The translations under genes were made by a program, and so were the position numbers. DNA of 64,000 nt from Nocardioides marmoriginsengisoli. GTDB lineage: Bacteria > Actinomycetota > Actinomycetes > Propionibacteriales > Nocardioidaceae. Where the stretch lies: the NCBI RefSeq assembly GCF_003725695.1, contig NZ_RJSE01000007.1:248001-312000 (forward strand). The letters run 5' to 3'. Of the stretch, positions 24,095 to 31,366 are shown one piece after another (positions within the stretch are counted from its first letter, which is position 1; every line of letters starts with the position of its first letter). The notes beneath the pieces are model-generated. The model saw only the letters and a program-made list of their open reading frames with translations, ran no database searches and was not told where the DNA came from.

Positions 24095-24973
24095 ATGCAG
24101 CACCGCTTCCTCACCCGGCGCAACGCCCCTGCCCTCCTGATCGCCGCACTGGCTCTGACGGCCTCCTCGCTGGGCCTGCACCCGGCCTCGGCGGATCCGG
24201 TCGAGCGGACGGTCTCGGGCGCATCGGAGCCGGTCGCCTCGGTGCTGCCGCAGCCGGTACGGCGGCACAAGCTCCCGCGGGCGTGCCGGTCCGGCCTGGT
24301 GGCGCTGACCTTCGACGACGGGCCCTCGAAGTCCGTGACACCCGGCCTGGTCAAGATCCTGCTCAAGCGGAAGGTGCCGGCCACCTTCTTCATGGTCGGT
24401 TCCCGGATCCACAGCGCACCGCAGACCGCTCGGCTGGTGCAGCGCTCCGGCTTCACGATCGGCAACCACACCTACACGCACGCGCAGCTGACCCGGCTGA
24501 GCGACTCGGGCGTCCGGCGCCAGCTGCGCAGCACCCGCCGGGAGATGCGCGAGCACAAGATCACGCCGAGCGACCTGATGCGACCGCCGTACGGCGACAT
24601 CAGCAAGCGGGTCCGTCGCGACATCCGCGGCCTCGGCCTGGTCCCGGTGCTCTGGACGATCGACTCGCGGGACTGGGCCGGCGGCACCCCGGGCCAGATC
24701 GCCGACCGGGTGCTGCGCGGCCTGCGCCGGCACCAGAGCAACATCGTGCTGCAGCACGACGGGGTGAACAACTCGCCGAACTCGGTCGCCGCCGTGCCGA
24801 GGATCGTCAAGGAGGCCCGCAAGCGCGGCTTCTGCTTCACCCACATCGGCCCGCGCGGCGGCCCGGCGCTGCCGCAGTCCGCGACCCCGAAGCCGCCCGA
24901 GCCCCCGAAGCCCGCGACTCCGGCTCCGACCCCGACGCCGCTGCCGATCTCGTTCCTGTCGCTGAAGAACTAG
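24095..24973 (+). CDS. Secreted polysaccharide deacetylase (NodB/CE4 family)
   Basis: The 292-residue protein carries a signal peptide (about 1-34, ending PASAD) and a NodB homology domain. The CE4 motifs are in order: LTFDDGP (72-77; the two Asp supply base and metal ligand), HTYTH (125-129; two metal His), RPPYG (163-167), DSRDW near 189 and IVLQHDG near 215. It should remove acetyl groups from extracellular GlcNAc polymers such as peptidoglycan. The last 40 residues are Pro-rich (PPEPPKPATPAP) and may span the wall. The catalytic set is complete. It lies 12 bp after the TetR gene. A hairpin with 8-bp arms follows the stop codon. Confidence 0.92.
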   Translation: MQHRFLTRRNAPALLIAALALTASSLGLHPASADPVERTVSGASEPVASVLPQPVRRHKLPRACRSGLVALTFDDGPSKSVTPGLVKILLKRKVPATFFMVGSRIHSAPQTARLVQRSGFTIGNHTYTHAQLTRLSDSGVRRQLRSTRREMREHKITPSDLMRPPYGDISKRVRRDIRGLGLVPVLWTIDSRDWAGGTPGQIADRVLRGLRRHQSNIVLQHDGVNNSPNSVAAVPRIVKEARKRGFCFTHIGPRGGPALPQSATPKPPEPPKPATPAPTPTPLPISFLSLKN

Positions 24974-25001
24974 CCCCGGCGTGCACCCGGTCACCGGGGC
25001 T
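24972..25001 (+). terminator. Terminator hairpin after the deacetylase
   Basis: AGCCCCGG (24972-24979, overlapping the stop) pairs with CCGGGGCT (24994-25001) around a 14-nt loop. Confidence 0.5.
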
Positions 25002-25026
25002 CCGCCGTCCTTGTTATCTGTACCGA

Positions 25027-25066
25027 GTTAGGTAAGTTAAGATTGTTAAGGACCCATGGTGGGTCC
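25027..25066 (+). promoter_or_regulatory. Promoter with three 9-bp repeats and a palindrome before the FAD-TPR fusion gene
   Basis: GTTAGGTAA, GTTAAGATT and GTTAAGGAC follow each other at 25027, 25036 and 25045, an exact 9-bp period in an unusually AT-rich patch. TAAGAT (25038-25043) could serve as -10. GGACCCA and TGGGTCC (25050-25066) form a perfect 7-bp inverted repeat around TGG. Confidence 0.45.
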
Positions 25067-25087
25067 AGGTGGCTCGGAAGGTGACGG

Positions 25088-27913
25088 ATGACGGTCTGGC
25101 CGGCAGGCGCACGCCCCACGGTGACGATCGTCGGCGGCGGGGCAGCAGGCACGCTGACCGCGATCCACCTGATTCGGGCGGCGGCCCGGCGCGAGACCGC
25201 GCTGACGGTCGTCCTGATCGACCCGGCGGACCGCTGCGGCCGCGGGGTGGCGTTCGGCGCCACCGAGGACCAGCACCTGCTCAACGTCCCCGCGTCCGGG
25301 ATGAGCGCGCTTCCCGAGGAGCCCGGTCACTTCGTCGCCTGGCGAGCGCGGAACTCCTTCGACACCAGCGGCGGGCCGACGGCGTTCGTGCCGCGCCGCC
25401 AGTTCGGGCTCTACCTCGAGGACCTGCTGGCGGAGGCGGAGCGCGCGGCGGACGGCCTGGTGGTCGTCCAGCACCGTCGTACCCGGGCCGTCGGCGTACG
25501 GCGGCAGGCGAGCAGCGTCGCGGTCACCACCAGCGAGGGCGACGAGATCGTCGCGGACGCCGTGGTGGTCGCCACCGGCCTGCCCGAAGCGGGTGCCGCC
25601 TGGGCGCCGCCGGCGCTGGCCGACTCGCCGTTCTTCGTCCCGGACCCGTGGGCTCCGGGCGCGGTGGACACGATCCGGCGCGACCGGGTCGGCCCGGCTG
25701 ACGTGCTCCTCGTCGGTACCGGCCTGACCGCCGTCGACCTGGTGCTCTCGCTGACCGGCAAGGGGAGTCGCCCCGACCGGAGCGTCCTCGCCGTCTCGCG
25801 CAAGGGCCGGCTGCCGCGGGTGCACCTGGCCGAGCCCAAGCTCGCCGCGATCCCGGATGTTGCCGGCTGGGGCTCCGACCTGGACACGCTCCAGGAGGAC
25901 GTCCGCCGGTACGTCGAGGCAGTCGCCGCCGCCGGCGGGGACTGGCGCCCTGCGGTCGACGGCATCCGGTTCCGGGTCGCGACCCTGTGGGAGCGGCTCG
26001 GCGAGGACGACCGGGCCCGGTTCCTGACCGGTCCGGCGGGCGAGTGGAACTGGCTGCGGCACCGGATGGCGCCGTCGAGCGCCGTGGTCCTCCGGGAGCT
26101 GCGCGCCGTCGAGCGGCTGACGGTCGAGCAGGGCGAGGTCGTCGGAGCCGAGCCGCTCACCGGCGGCGGGCTGCGGGTCCGGCTCTCCGGCGGGACCGAG
26201 CGCGAGGTCGGCTGGGTGGTGAACTGCACCGGGCCGCAGGCCGACATCCGGCTCCTCGGCAACGCGTTCCTCGACGGGCTGCTGCGCCCGCGCGCGAGCG
26301 GTGCCCTGGCCAGCGTGGCGAGCGCCGGACTGGGGCTCCGGACCGAGCACGGCCGGCTGATCGACGAGGCCGGTTCCACCGAGGCGCCGATCTGGACCCT
26401 GGGGTCGTTGCGACGCGGCGAGCTCTGGGAGTCCACCGCGGTTCCGGAGATCCGGACCCAGGCGGTCGGCCTGGCCTCGGCGATCCTGGACGAGGTGGCG
26501 CCGCTCCCGCGCCGGCTCGAGGACGGCCGGCTGGTCAGCGGGCACCACCCGATCGCCCGGCCGCGCGACCCGCTCGGAATGCCGTTGTCGACCACCGCCG
26601 AGGCCGCTGCCGCCTACAACGCCGGCCTCGAGCGGATCCTGCGGCTCCAGGACGGCGGCGAGGACCTGATCCGGGAGGCGACGCTGGCCGACCCCGGGTT
26701 CGCGCTCGCGCACGCCGCGCTCGCGATGCTCGGCTACGAGGCCGGCGCGCACACCGACGTCCGGGTGTCGCTGGACGCCGCGATCGAGGCGGTCGGCCGG
26801 CGCGGGGACAGCCGGGAGACCAGCTTCGTCGGCACCGTCGCGAACCGGATCGACGGGTCGCGCGCCCTGGGTTCGTCGTCGCTGATGGCGCACATCGCCA
26901 CCTACCCGCGCGACGTGCTGGCGGTCTCGGCGGCGGTCCCGACGATCGCGTTCTCCGGAGTCACCGACGTGCAGCGCGAAGCCTGGGACCTGGTCGACGG
27001 GTTGGCGCCGTCGTACGGGGACCACTGGTGGTACATCTCGTTGCTGGCCTTCGTCCGCCAGGACCAGGGCAAGTTCGAGGAGGCCGGGCTGCTGGCGGAG
27101 TCCGCGCTCTCCTGCGAGCCGTCCTCCGGCCACGCCGTGCACGCGCAGACGCACGTGATGTACGAGACCGGCCAGCACGAGGAGGGTCGGGTCTGGCTCG
27201 ACCACTGGGTCGCGGAGAGCGGCCGGTCGGCCAGCCACCGCGCGCACTTCTCCTGGCACGCCGCACTGCACGAGCTCGCCCTGGGCGACACCGAGGCGGT
27301 ACGACGGCGCTACTACTCGCAGCTCGCGCCGCCGACCGTGACCGGCGTCCGGGGACTGGTCGACGCGGCCTCGTTGATCTGGCGCTGGCGGATCGCGGTC
27401 GCCGACTGGGACCGGGCGACCGGCGGTCTCGGTCTGCCGCCGGCGTTCGAGGGCGAGGGCGCGCCGCCGCCGATCGAGGCCGTGCTGGCGGGCGTCGACG
27501 AGAACCTGATCCTTGCTCCGCAGACCCCGTTCATCGCCGTGCACGCGGCGATCGCGCTCGCCGCCCAGGGGGAGGTGCCGCTCCTCGAACGGTTGCGGGT
27601 GCACTGCGCGCGGGCCGACGACCGGACCACCCGGACGGTGGTGGTGCCGATCTGCGACGCCTTCATCGCGGTCACCGAGCAGCGCTGGAGCGACGCCGCG
27701 ACGCTCTTCGGCGAGCTGCTCCCGGCGCTGGTCAAGGTCGGCGGATCGGCAGCCCAGCGCGAGGTGATCGAGGAGACACTGCTGTTCTGCCTGGTGCAGT
27801 CGGGGCGTGCCGACGAGGCGATCTCGGTGCTGGGCGGTCGGCTCGATCGCCGTCCCTCACCCCTGGATCTCCGCCGCCGCAACGCGTTCGGCAGGTTGGC
27901 TGCGGGTCGTTAG
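25088..27913 (+). CDS. Fusion of YdhS-like FAD/NAD(P)-binding domain and TTC38-like TPR domain
   Basis: The 941-residue protein has two clear halves. Residues about 8-470 match the FAD/NAD(P)-binding group that includes E. coli YdhS: dinucleotide motif GGGAAGT near 16, CGRGVAFGATEDQHLLNVPA near 58, a second nucleotide-binding segment DVLLVGTGLTAVDLVLSL near 210, and VNCTGPQ near 377. From about 485 the protein resembles tetratricopeptide repeat protein 38 (TTC38): AYNAGLERILRL, LAMLGYEAG, HAVHAQTHVMYETGQHEEG near 682. TTC38-like proteins are normally stand-alone helical proteins of about 450 residues. The ATG at 25088 has a GGAAGG Shine-Dalgarno 6 nt upstream. The join is continuous, with no stop or frameshift. 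It is a single-gene unit; function is unknown, with a flavin-dependent step on a TPR-bound partner as conjecture. Confidence 0.85.
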   Translation: MTVWPAGARPTVTIVGGGAAGTLTAIHLIRAAARRETALTVVLIDPADRCGRGVAFGATEDQHLLNVPASGMSALPEEPGHFVAWRARNSFDTSGGPTAFVPRRQFGLYLEDLLAEAERAADGLVVVQHRRTRAVGVRRQASSVAVTTSEGDEIVADAVVVATGLPEAGAAWAPPALADSPFFVPDPWAPGAVDTIRRDRVGPADVLLVGTGLTAVDLVLSLTGKGSRPDRSVLAVSRKGRLPRVHLAEPKLAAIPDVAGWGSDLDTLQEDVRRYVEAVAAAGGDWRPAVDGIRFRVATLWERLGEDDRARFLTGPAGEWNWLRHRMAPSSAVVLRELRAVERLTVEQGEVVGAEPLTGGGLRVRLSGGTEREVGWVVNCTGPQADIRLLGNAFLDGLLRPRASGALASVASAGLGLRTEHGRLIDEAGSTEAPIWTLGSLRRGELWESTAVPEIRTQAVGLASAILDEVAPLPRRLEDGRLVSGHHPIARPRDPLGMPLSTTAEAAAAYNAGLERILRLQDGGEDLIREATLADPGFALAHAALAMLGYEAGAHTDVRVSLDAAIEAVGRRGDSRETSFVGTVANRIDGSRALGSSSLMAHIATYPRDVLAVSAAVPTIAFSGVTDVQREAWDLVDGLAPSYGDHWWYISLLAFVRQDQGKFEEAGLLAESALSCEPSSGHAVHAQTHVMYETGQHEEGRVWLDHWVAESGRSASHRAHFSWHAALHELALGDTEAVRRRYYSQLAPPTVTGVRGLVDAASLIWRWRIAVADWDRATGGLGLPPAFEGEGAPPPIEAVLAGVDENLILAPQTPFIAVHAAIALAAQGEVPLLERLRVHCARADDRTTRTVVVPICDAFIAVTEQRWSDAATLFGELLPALVKVGGSAAQREVIEETLLFCLVQSGRADEAISVLGGRLDRRPSPLDLRRRNAFGRLAAGR

Positions 27914-28073
27914 CGCGGACGTCACCGCGTCTCGACAGGCTCGACGTCCGGTGGGAGGGCCCGCACGTACGCGCGGACGTCACCGCGTCTCGACAGGCTC
28001 GACGTCTGGTGGGCTCGACGTCTGGTGGGCTCGGACATCGAGCTTGTCGAGATGCCTCCACGTACGCGCGGAC
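27912..28073. repeat. Intergenic cluster of dispersed elements in longer direct repeats
   Basis: Two 44-bp near-identical units (27912-27955 and 27970-28013; GCGCGGACGTCACCG followed by a reverse element copy) lie 58 bp apart. A degenerate forward copy follows at 28033-28054 with three changes. CACGTACGCGCGGACG occurs at 27963 and again at 28058. The block fills nearly all of the 176-bp gap between convergent genes. Confidence 0.8.
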
Positions 28074-28089
28074 GGTGCGCGGGGAGTCG

Positions 28090-28929
28090 CTACGGCTGGG
28101 GGATGACGGCGTCGCCGACCGCGATCGTCCCGGCCTCCAGCGGGATCAGGTGGATCGCGAACCAGGTGGCCCGATCGACCAGCCGGTGCTTGGCCAGCGT
28201 CCGGATCGGCTCCTTGGAGGAGCTGAGGTCGTCGGGGGAGATCGTGGTCATCACGCAGCGGTCGACGCGCTTCGGCTTGCGGTACAGCACCTCGCCGATC
28301 CGCACCTCGGACCAGTCGTCCTCGGCGAACGGGAGCTCGCCGTCGATCACCACGTTCGGGCGGAAGCGTTCGATCGGCAGCGGCGCGGGCGGCTCCTCGC
28401 CGCGCTCGACCGCACCTTCGGCGATCCAGTCGTTGAGCTGGCGCAGCGAGGCGAGTGACGCCAACGTGACCGGGCAGCTGTCGGTGTAGGCGGCGTGGTC
28501 GCCGGGGCGGGCCCACTCCCGCTCGAAGGTACGGCGGGTCGGGTCGTCGCACCAGATCAGCCGGAGGTCGGCCCGTCCGGTCGCCGCTCGGATCCACTCG
28601 TGCGCGGACTCCGCGGCCGGGCGGCCTCGCAGCTCGTTGCCGTGCATCCGCAGGTCCACCAGCGCGGTGTCCGGCTCGGCGACGTCGATCGGGTCGAACC
28701 CGCGGGAGCGCAGCCGGAGCGGGACGTCGAGGCCGGGCTCGGTCTCCGGGGTGTCGGCGGTGACCCGGAACAGCGTCCGCAGCTCCCGGGCGCTGACCAG
28801 CGTGCCGTCGTCGTCGACCACCATCCAGCGGCGGTCCCCGGCGAACCCGCCCGGGCTCACCGAGGCGGTACTCACCGGCCGGATCGCGGTGCTCTTGACG
28901 GGGTGGATCGCGAGGCCGGTGACCTTCAT
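28090..28929 (-). CDS. MOSC domain protein (molybdenum cofactor sulfurase C-terminal-like)
   Basis: The 279-residue protein has the MOSC N-terminal beta-barrel (VTGLAIHPVKS, GDRRWMVVDDDG) and a MOSC domain with ERFRPNVVIDG near 190 and the conserved Cys in DRCVMTTI near 222. The C-terminus reads GTIAVGDAV, as in YcbX-like proteins. MOSC proteins handle sulfur or molybdenum cofactor: YcbX and mARC reduce N-hydroxylated compounds using Moco with this Cys as metal ligand. No reductase partner is adjacent. The ATG at 28929 overlaps the aminotransferase stop (ATGA); an in-frame GTG 9 nt upstream is the alternative. Confidence 0.88.
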   Translation of the reverse strand: MKVTGLAIHPVKSTAIRPVSTASVSPGGFAGDRRWMVVDDDGTLVSARELRTLFRVTADTPETEPGLDVPLRLRSRGFDPIDVAEPDTALVDLRMHGNELRGRPAAESAHEWIRAATGRADLRLIWCDDPTRRTFEREWARPGDHAAYTDSCPVTLASLASLRQLNDWIAEGAVERGEEPPAPLPIERFRPNVVIDGELPFAEDDWSEVRIGEVLYRKPKRVDRCVMTTISPDDLSSSKEPIRTLAKHRLVDRATWFAIHLIPLEAGTIAVGDAVIPQP

Positions 28930-30101
28930 CGCAGCCACCCGTCGAGCCGGTCGAGCCCGCGGGTGATCTCCTCAGCGCTGCCGGCGAAGGAGAGCCGCAC
29001 GAACCGGTGACCGCGGGCGGTGTCGAAGTCGATGCCCGGCGCGGTCGCCACCCCCGTCTCGGCGAGGAGGCGCTGGCACCAGGCGTAGGTGTCGTCGGTC
29101 AGGTGCCCGATGTCGGCGTACACGTAGAAGGCGCCGTCCGCGGGCGCGAGCCGGTCGATGCCGAGGCGCGGGAGGCCGTCGAGCAGGAGCGCCCGGTTGC
29201 CGGCGTACCGGTGCACGTGGCCGTCGAGCTCGGCGTACGACTCCGGGGTGAACGCGGCGATGGCGGCGTACTGGGAGAGCACCGGCGGGCAGATCGTGAA
29301 GTTCCCGGTGAGCACGTCGACCGGCCGGCGCAGGTCCTCCGGCACCACCATCCAGCCGAGCCGCCAGCCGGTCATCGAGAAGTACTTCGAGAACGACCCG
29401 AAGATCACCCCGGTGCGCGAGGTCTGCCAGGCGCTGGACGTCCCGGCGCCGTCGTAGGTGATGCCGTGGTAGATCTCGTCCGAGATCAGCCGGACGCCGT
29501 TCTCCTCGCACCAGGCCGCGATCGCGGCGAGCTCCGCCGGCGGGATCATCGTCCCGGTCGGGTTCGCCGGGGACGCGATCACGACGCCGGCGATCGGGCC
29601 GGGGACGGCCGCGAGCAGCTCGACGGTCGGCTGGAACCGGGTCTCCGGCCCGCAGTCGACCTCGACGACCTCGCAGCCGAGCGCGGCGAGCACGTTGCGG
29701 TAGCAGGGGTAGCCGGGCCGGGCCATCACGATCCGGTCGCCGGGGGAGAAGGCCGCCAGGAACGCCAGCAGGAACCCGCCCGAGGAACCGGTGGTCACGA
29801 CGACGTCCTCGGCACCGATCTCGATGCCGGAGGTACGCCGGTGGTGCTCGGCGATCGCGGCCCGCAGCTCGGGCACCCCGGTCGCGACGCTGTAGCCGAG
29901 CAGGTCCTCGTCGAGCAGCCGCTTGGCCTCCTCGCGGACCGCGCGCGGCGCTCCGGTGGAGGGCTGGCCGGCGACGAAGTTGACCAGGTCGCTGTGGCTG
30001 GCGGCGCGTGCCTGGGCGGCGGCGAGCAGGTCCATCACGTGGAACGGCGGCACGTTCGCGCGCTGCGCCACCGAGAGGCGCTGCTGGATCTGTCCGGTCA
30101 C
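28926..30101 (-). CDS. Class I/II PLP-dependent aminotransferase
   Basis: The 391-residue fold-type I enzyme has NFVAGQPSTGAP near 40, the PLP-phosphate segment TTGSSGGFLLAF near 105, ASPANPTGT near 175, SDEIYHGITYDG near 208, and the Schiff-base lysine in GSFSKYFSMTGWRLGW near 237. The C-terminal Arg that binds the substrate carboxylate lies in HRFVRLSFAG. This is the AspC/pyridoxal aminotransferase pattern; the amino acid is not predictable. The GTG at 30101 is chosen because TACGGT lies exactly 6 nt upstream and the frame beyond it covers the next gene. It overlaps the MOSC gene by 4 bp, so both form one unit. Confidence 0.92.
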   Translation of the reverse strand: MTGQIQQRLSVAQRANVPPFHVMDLLAAAQARAASHSDLVNFVAGQPSTGAPRAVREEAKRLLDEDLLGYSVATGVPELRAAIAEHHRRTSGIEIGAEDVVVTTGSSGGFLLAFLAAFSPGDRIVMARPGYPCYRNVLAALGCEVVEVDCGPETRFQPTVELLAAVPGPIAGVVIASPANPTGTMIPPAELAAIAAWCEENGVRLISDEIYHGITYDGAGTSSAWQTSRTGVIFGSFSKYFSMTGWRLGWMVVPEDLRRPVDVLTGNFTICPPVLSQYAAIAAFTPESYAELDGHVHRYAGNRALLLDGLPRLGIDRLAPADGAFYVYADIGHLTDDTYAWCQRLLAETGVATAPGIDFDTARGHRFVRLSFAGSAEEITRGLDRLDGWLR

Positions 30102-30113
30102 GAAGCCACCGTA
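30102..30113 (-). promoter_or_regulatory. Leaderless -10 element for the aminotransferase
   Basis: TACGGT (30113 to 30108, minus strand) then 6 nt then GTG at 30101. Confidence 0.5.
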
Positions 30114-30157
30114 GTGCGTCCGGCGTCGAGTCGGTCGCGCGGTGTTTCCGAGCGGGC

Positions 30158-30796
30158 TCAGCCTCCCGAGGAGCCGCCCTTGAGGTGCTCGGGCCGCTCG
30201 GTGAGCAGGAACTTGAAGTCGTTGGCGAACTGGATCGGCGCGGTGTCGCCGCCCCAGAAGATCGGCGCCTTGTGGGTCTCGTCGATCCCGATCACGTACG
30301 ACGTGTGGCTGTTCGGGTCGTAGCCGCCGTTCGGCAGCTTGGCGCCGTCGTCGACGAAGACGCCCATCGAGCGGCCGACCTTGGCGATCGACTCGATCTT
30401 CCCGGTCAGGCCGCTGAAGGACGGGTCGAAGCGCTGCAGGTAGGACTTCAGCACCGGACCGGTGTCCCGCACCGGGTCGGAGGTCACGAAGAACAGCTGC
30501 ACCTCGTCGCGCTGCTTCGCGGAGAGCTTGGTCAGCCCGGAGGCGATCGAGGAGAGCACCGTCGGGCAGATGTCCGGGCAGTTCGTGTAGCCGAAGAAGA
30601 CCAGCGTCAGCGGCTTGGTGGTGTCCTTCGCGAACGTGAACGGCTTGCCGTCCTCGGTGGTCAGGGTGTCGCTCGCGATCGTGAACGGCGGGTCGACCAC
30701 GGTGCCGGCGAGGTCGACCGCCTTCTCCGACGAGCATCCCGCGGTGAGCAGGGCGAGCGCGATCAGGGCTGCGATCGCACGGGCGGTTCTGGTCAC
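30158..30796 (-). CDS. SCO1/SenC family lipoprotein
   Basis: The 212-residue protein is a lipoprotein: a short signal peptide ends in the lipobox LLTAGC near residue 18. The mature thioredoxin-fold domain has the SCO1 copper motif C-x-x-x-C in TNCPDICP near 73, and SHTSYVIGIDE with the His expected as third copper ligand near 160. SCO1 proteins deliver copper to cytochrome oxidase subunit II or act as thiol reductases outside the membrane. The GTG start overlaps the upstream TlpA-like stop by 4 bp, so the two lipoproteins are made together. The tail ends GGSSGG. No oxidase genes are in this window. Confidence 0.92.
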   Translation of the reverse strand: MTRTARAIAALIALALLTAGCSSEKAVDLAGTVVDPPFTIASDTLTTEDGKPFTFAKDTTKPLTLVFFGYTNCPDICPTVLSSIASGLTKLSAKQRDEVQLFFVTSDPVRDTGPVLKSYLQRFDPSFSGLTGKIESIAKVGRSMGVFVDDGAKLPNGGYDPNSHTSYVIGIDETHKAPIFWGGDTAPIQFANDFKFLLTERPEHLKGGSSGG

Positions 30797-31332
30797 TTCA
30801 ACTCCAAGCCTTCGAGCACGTCTTTCGTGCTCTTGAATTCGCCGATGTGCACGGCGACCACCTTGCCGTCCCGGATCAGTGCCGAGGACGGGATCTGGTT
30901 GATCGGCACCCGGCCGTCGAGGGCGACGGCGACCCGGGCGTCGTTGTCCATCCAGTTCGGGTACGTCACGCCGGCCGTCGCGAGGGCCTCCCGCGCCTTG
31001 TCCTCGGACCGGTCCCGGGTGAAACCGGCGACGGCGAGGGTGCCGTCCTTCGCGAGCTTCGCCAGCAGCGGGAGCTCGGTCTTGCAGGGGGTGCAGAAGG
31101 ACGCCCAGAGGTTGACCAGCAGCGGTCCGGTGAGGTCCGGGTCGGTGGCGTCGTCGATAGGCTCGTCGGTCGGCAGGGTGATCTCGAACGGCTTGACCTT
31201 GGTCCAGCCCGATCCGAGCGCCGGCTGCCTGCCGTCCACGCTGGAATCGAAGTACGTCGTCCCGCCGCAGGCGCTCAGCGTCAGCGTTCCGAGCAACGCC
31301 AGCAGAGCAAGGCGGAGCGGTCGCTGAGGCAC
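30793..31332 (-). CDS. TlpA-like thioredoxin-fold lipoprotein
   Basis: The 179-residue protein has a lipoprotein signal peptide (lipobox TLSAC near residue 22) and a TlpA/ResA-type domain with the redox pair C-x-x-C in WASFCTPCKTE near 81. The cis-Pro region is PINQIPSSALI near 146. It should act outside the membrane as a thiol reductase, probably keeping cuproprotein or cytochrome cysteines reduced. It is the first gene of a two-gene unit with the SCO1-like lipoprotein (4-bp overlap), a pairing that fits copper-site assembly. The GTG at 31332 has TACCAT exactly 6 nt upstream, indicating a leaderless message. Confidence 0.9.
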   Translation of the reverse strand: MPQRPLRLALLALLGTLTLSACGGTTYFDSSVDGRQPALGSGWTKVKPFEITLPTDEPIDDATDPDLTGPLLVNLWASFCTPCKTELPLLAKLAKDGTLAVAGFTRDRSEDKAREALATAGVTYPNWMDNDARVAVALDGRVPINQIPSSALIRDGKVVAVHIGEFKSTKDVLEGLELK

Positions 31333-31344
31333 TCCGAGATGGTA
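31333..31344 (-). promoter_or_regulatory. Leaderless -10 element for the TlpA/SCO1 unit
   Basis: TACCAT (31344 to 31339, minus strand), 6 nt, then GTG at 31332. Confidence 0.55.
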
Positions 31345-31366
31345 TCCGCGCGTCCAAGCGCGGCGG

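Noticed and set aside
25046-27604. Long minus-strand frame opposite the FAD-TPR fusion gene
   Set aside because: Antisense shadow; the plus strand shows two clear families.
27912-28073. Possible insertion-sequence remnant
   Set aside because: No transposase fragment, no long terminal inverted repeats; better explained by the short dispersed element.
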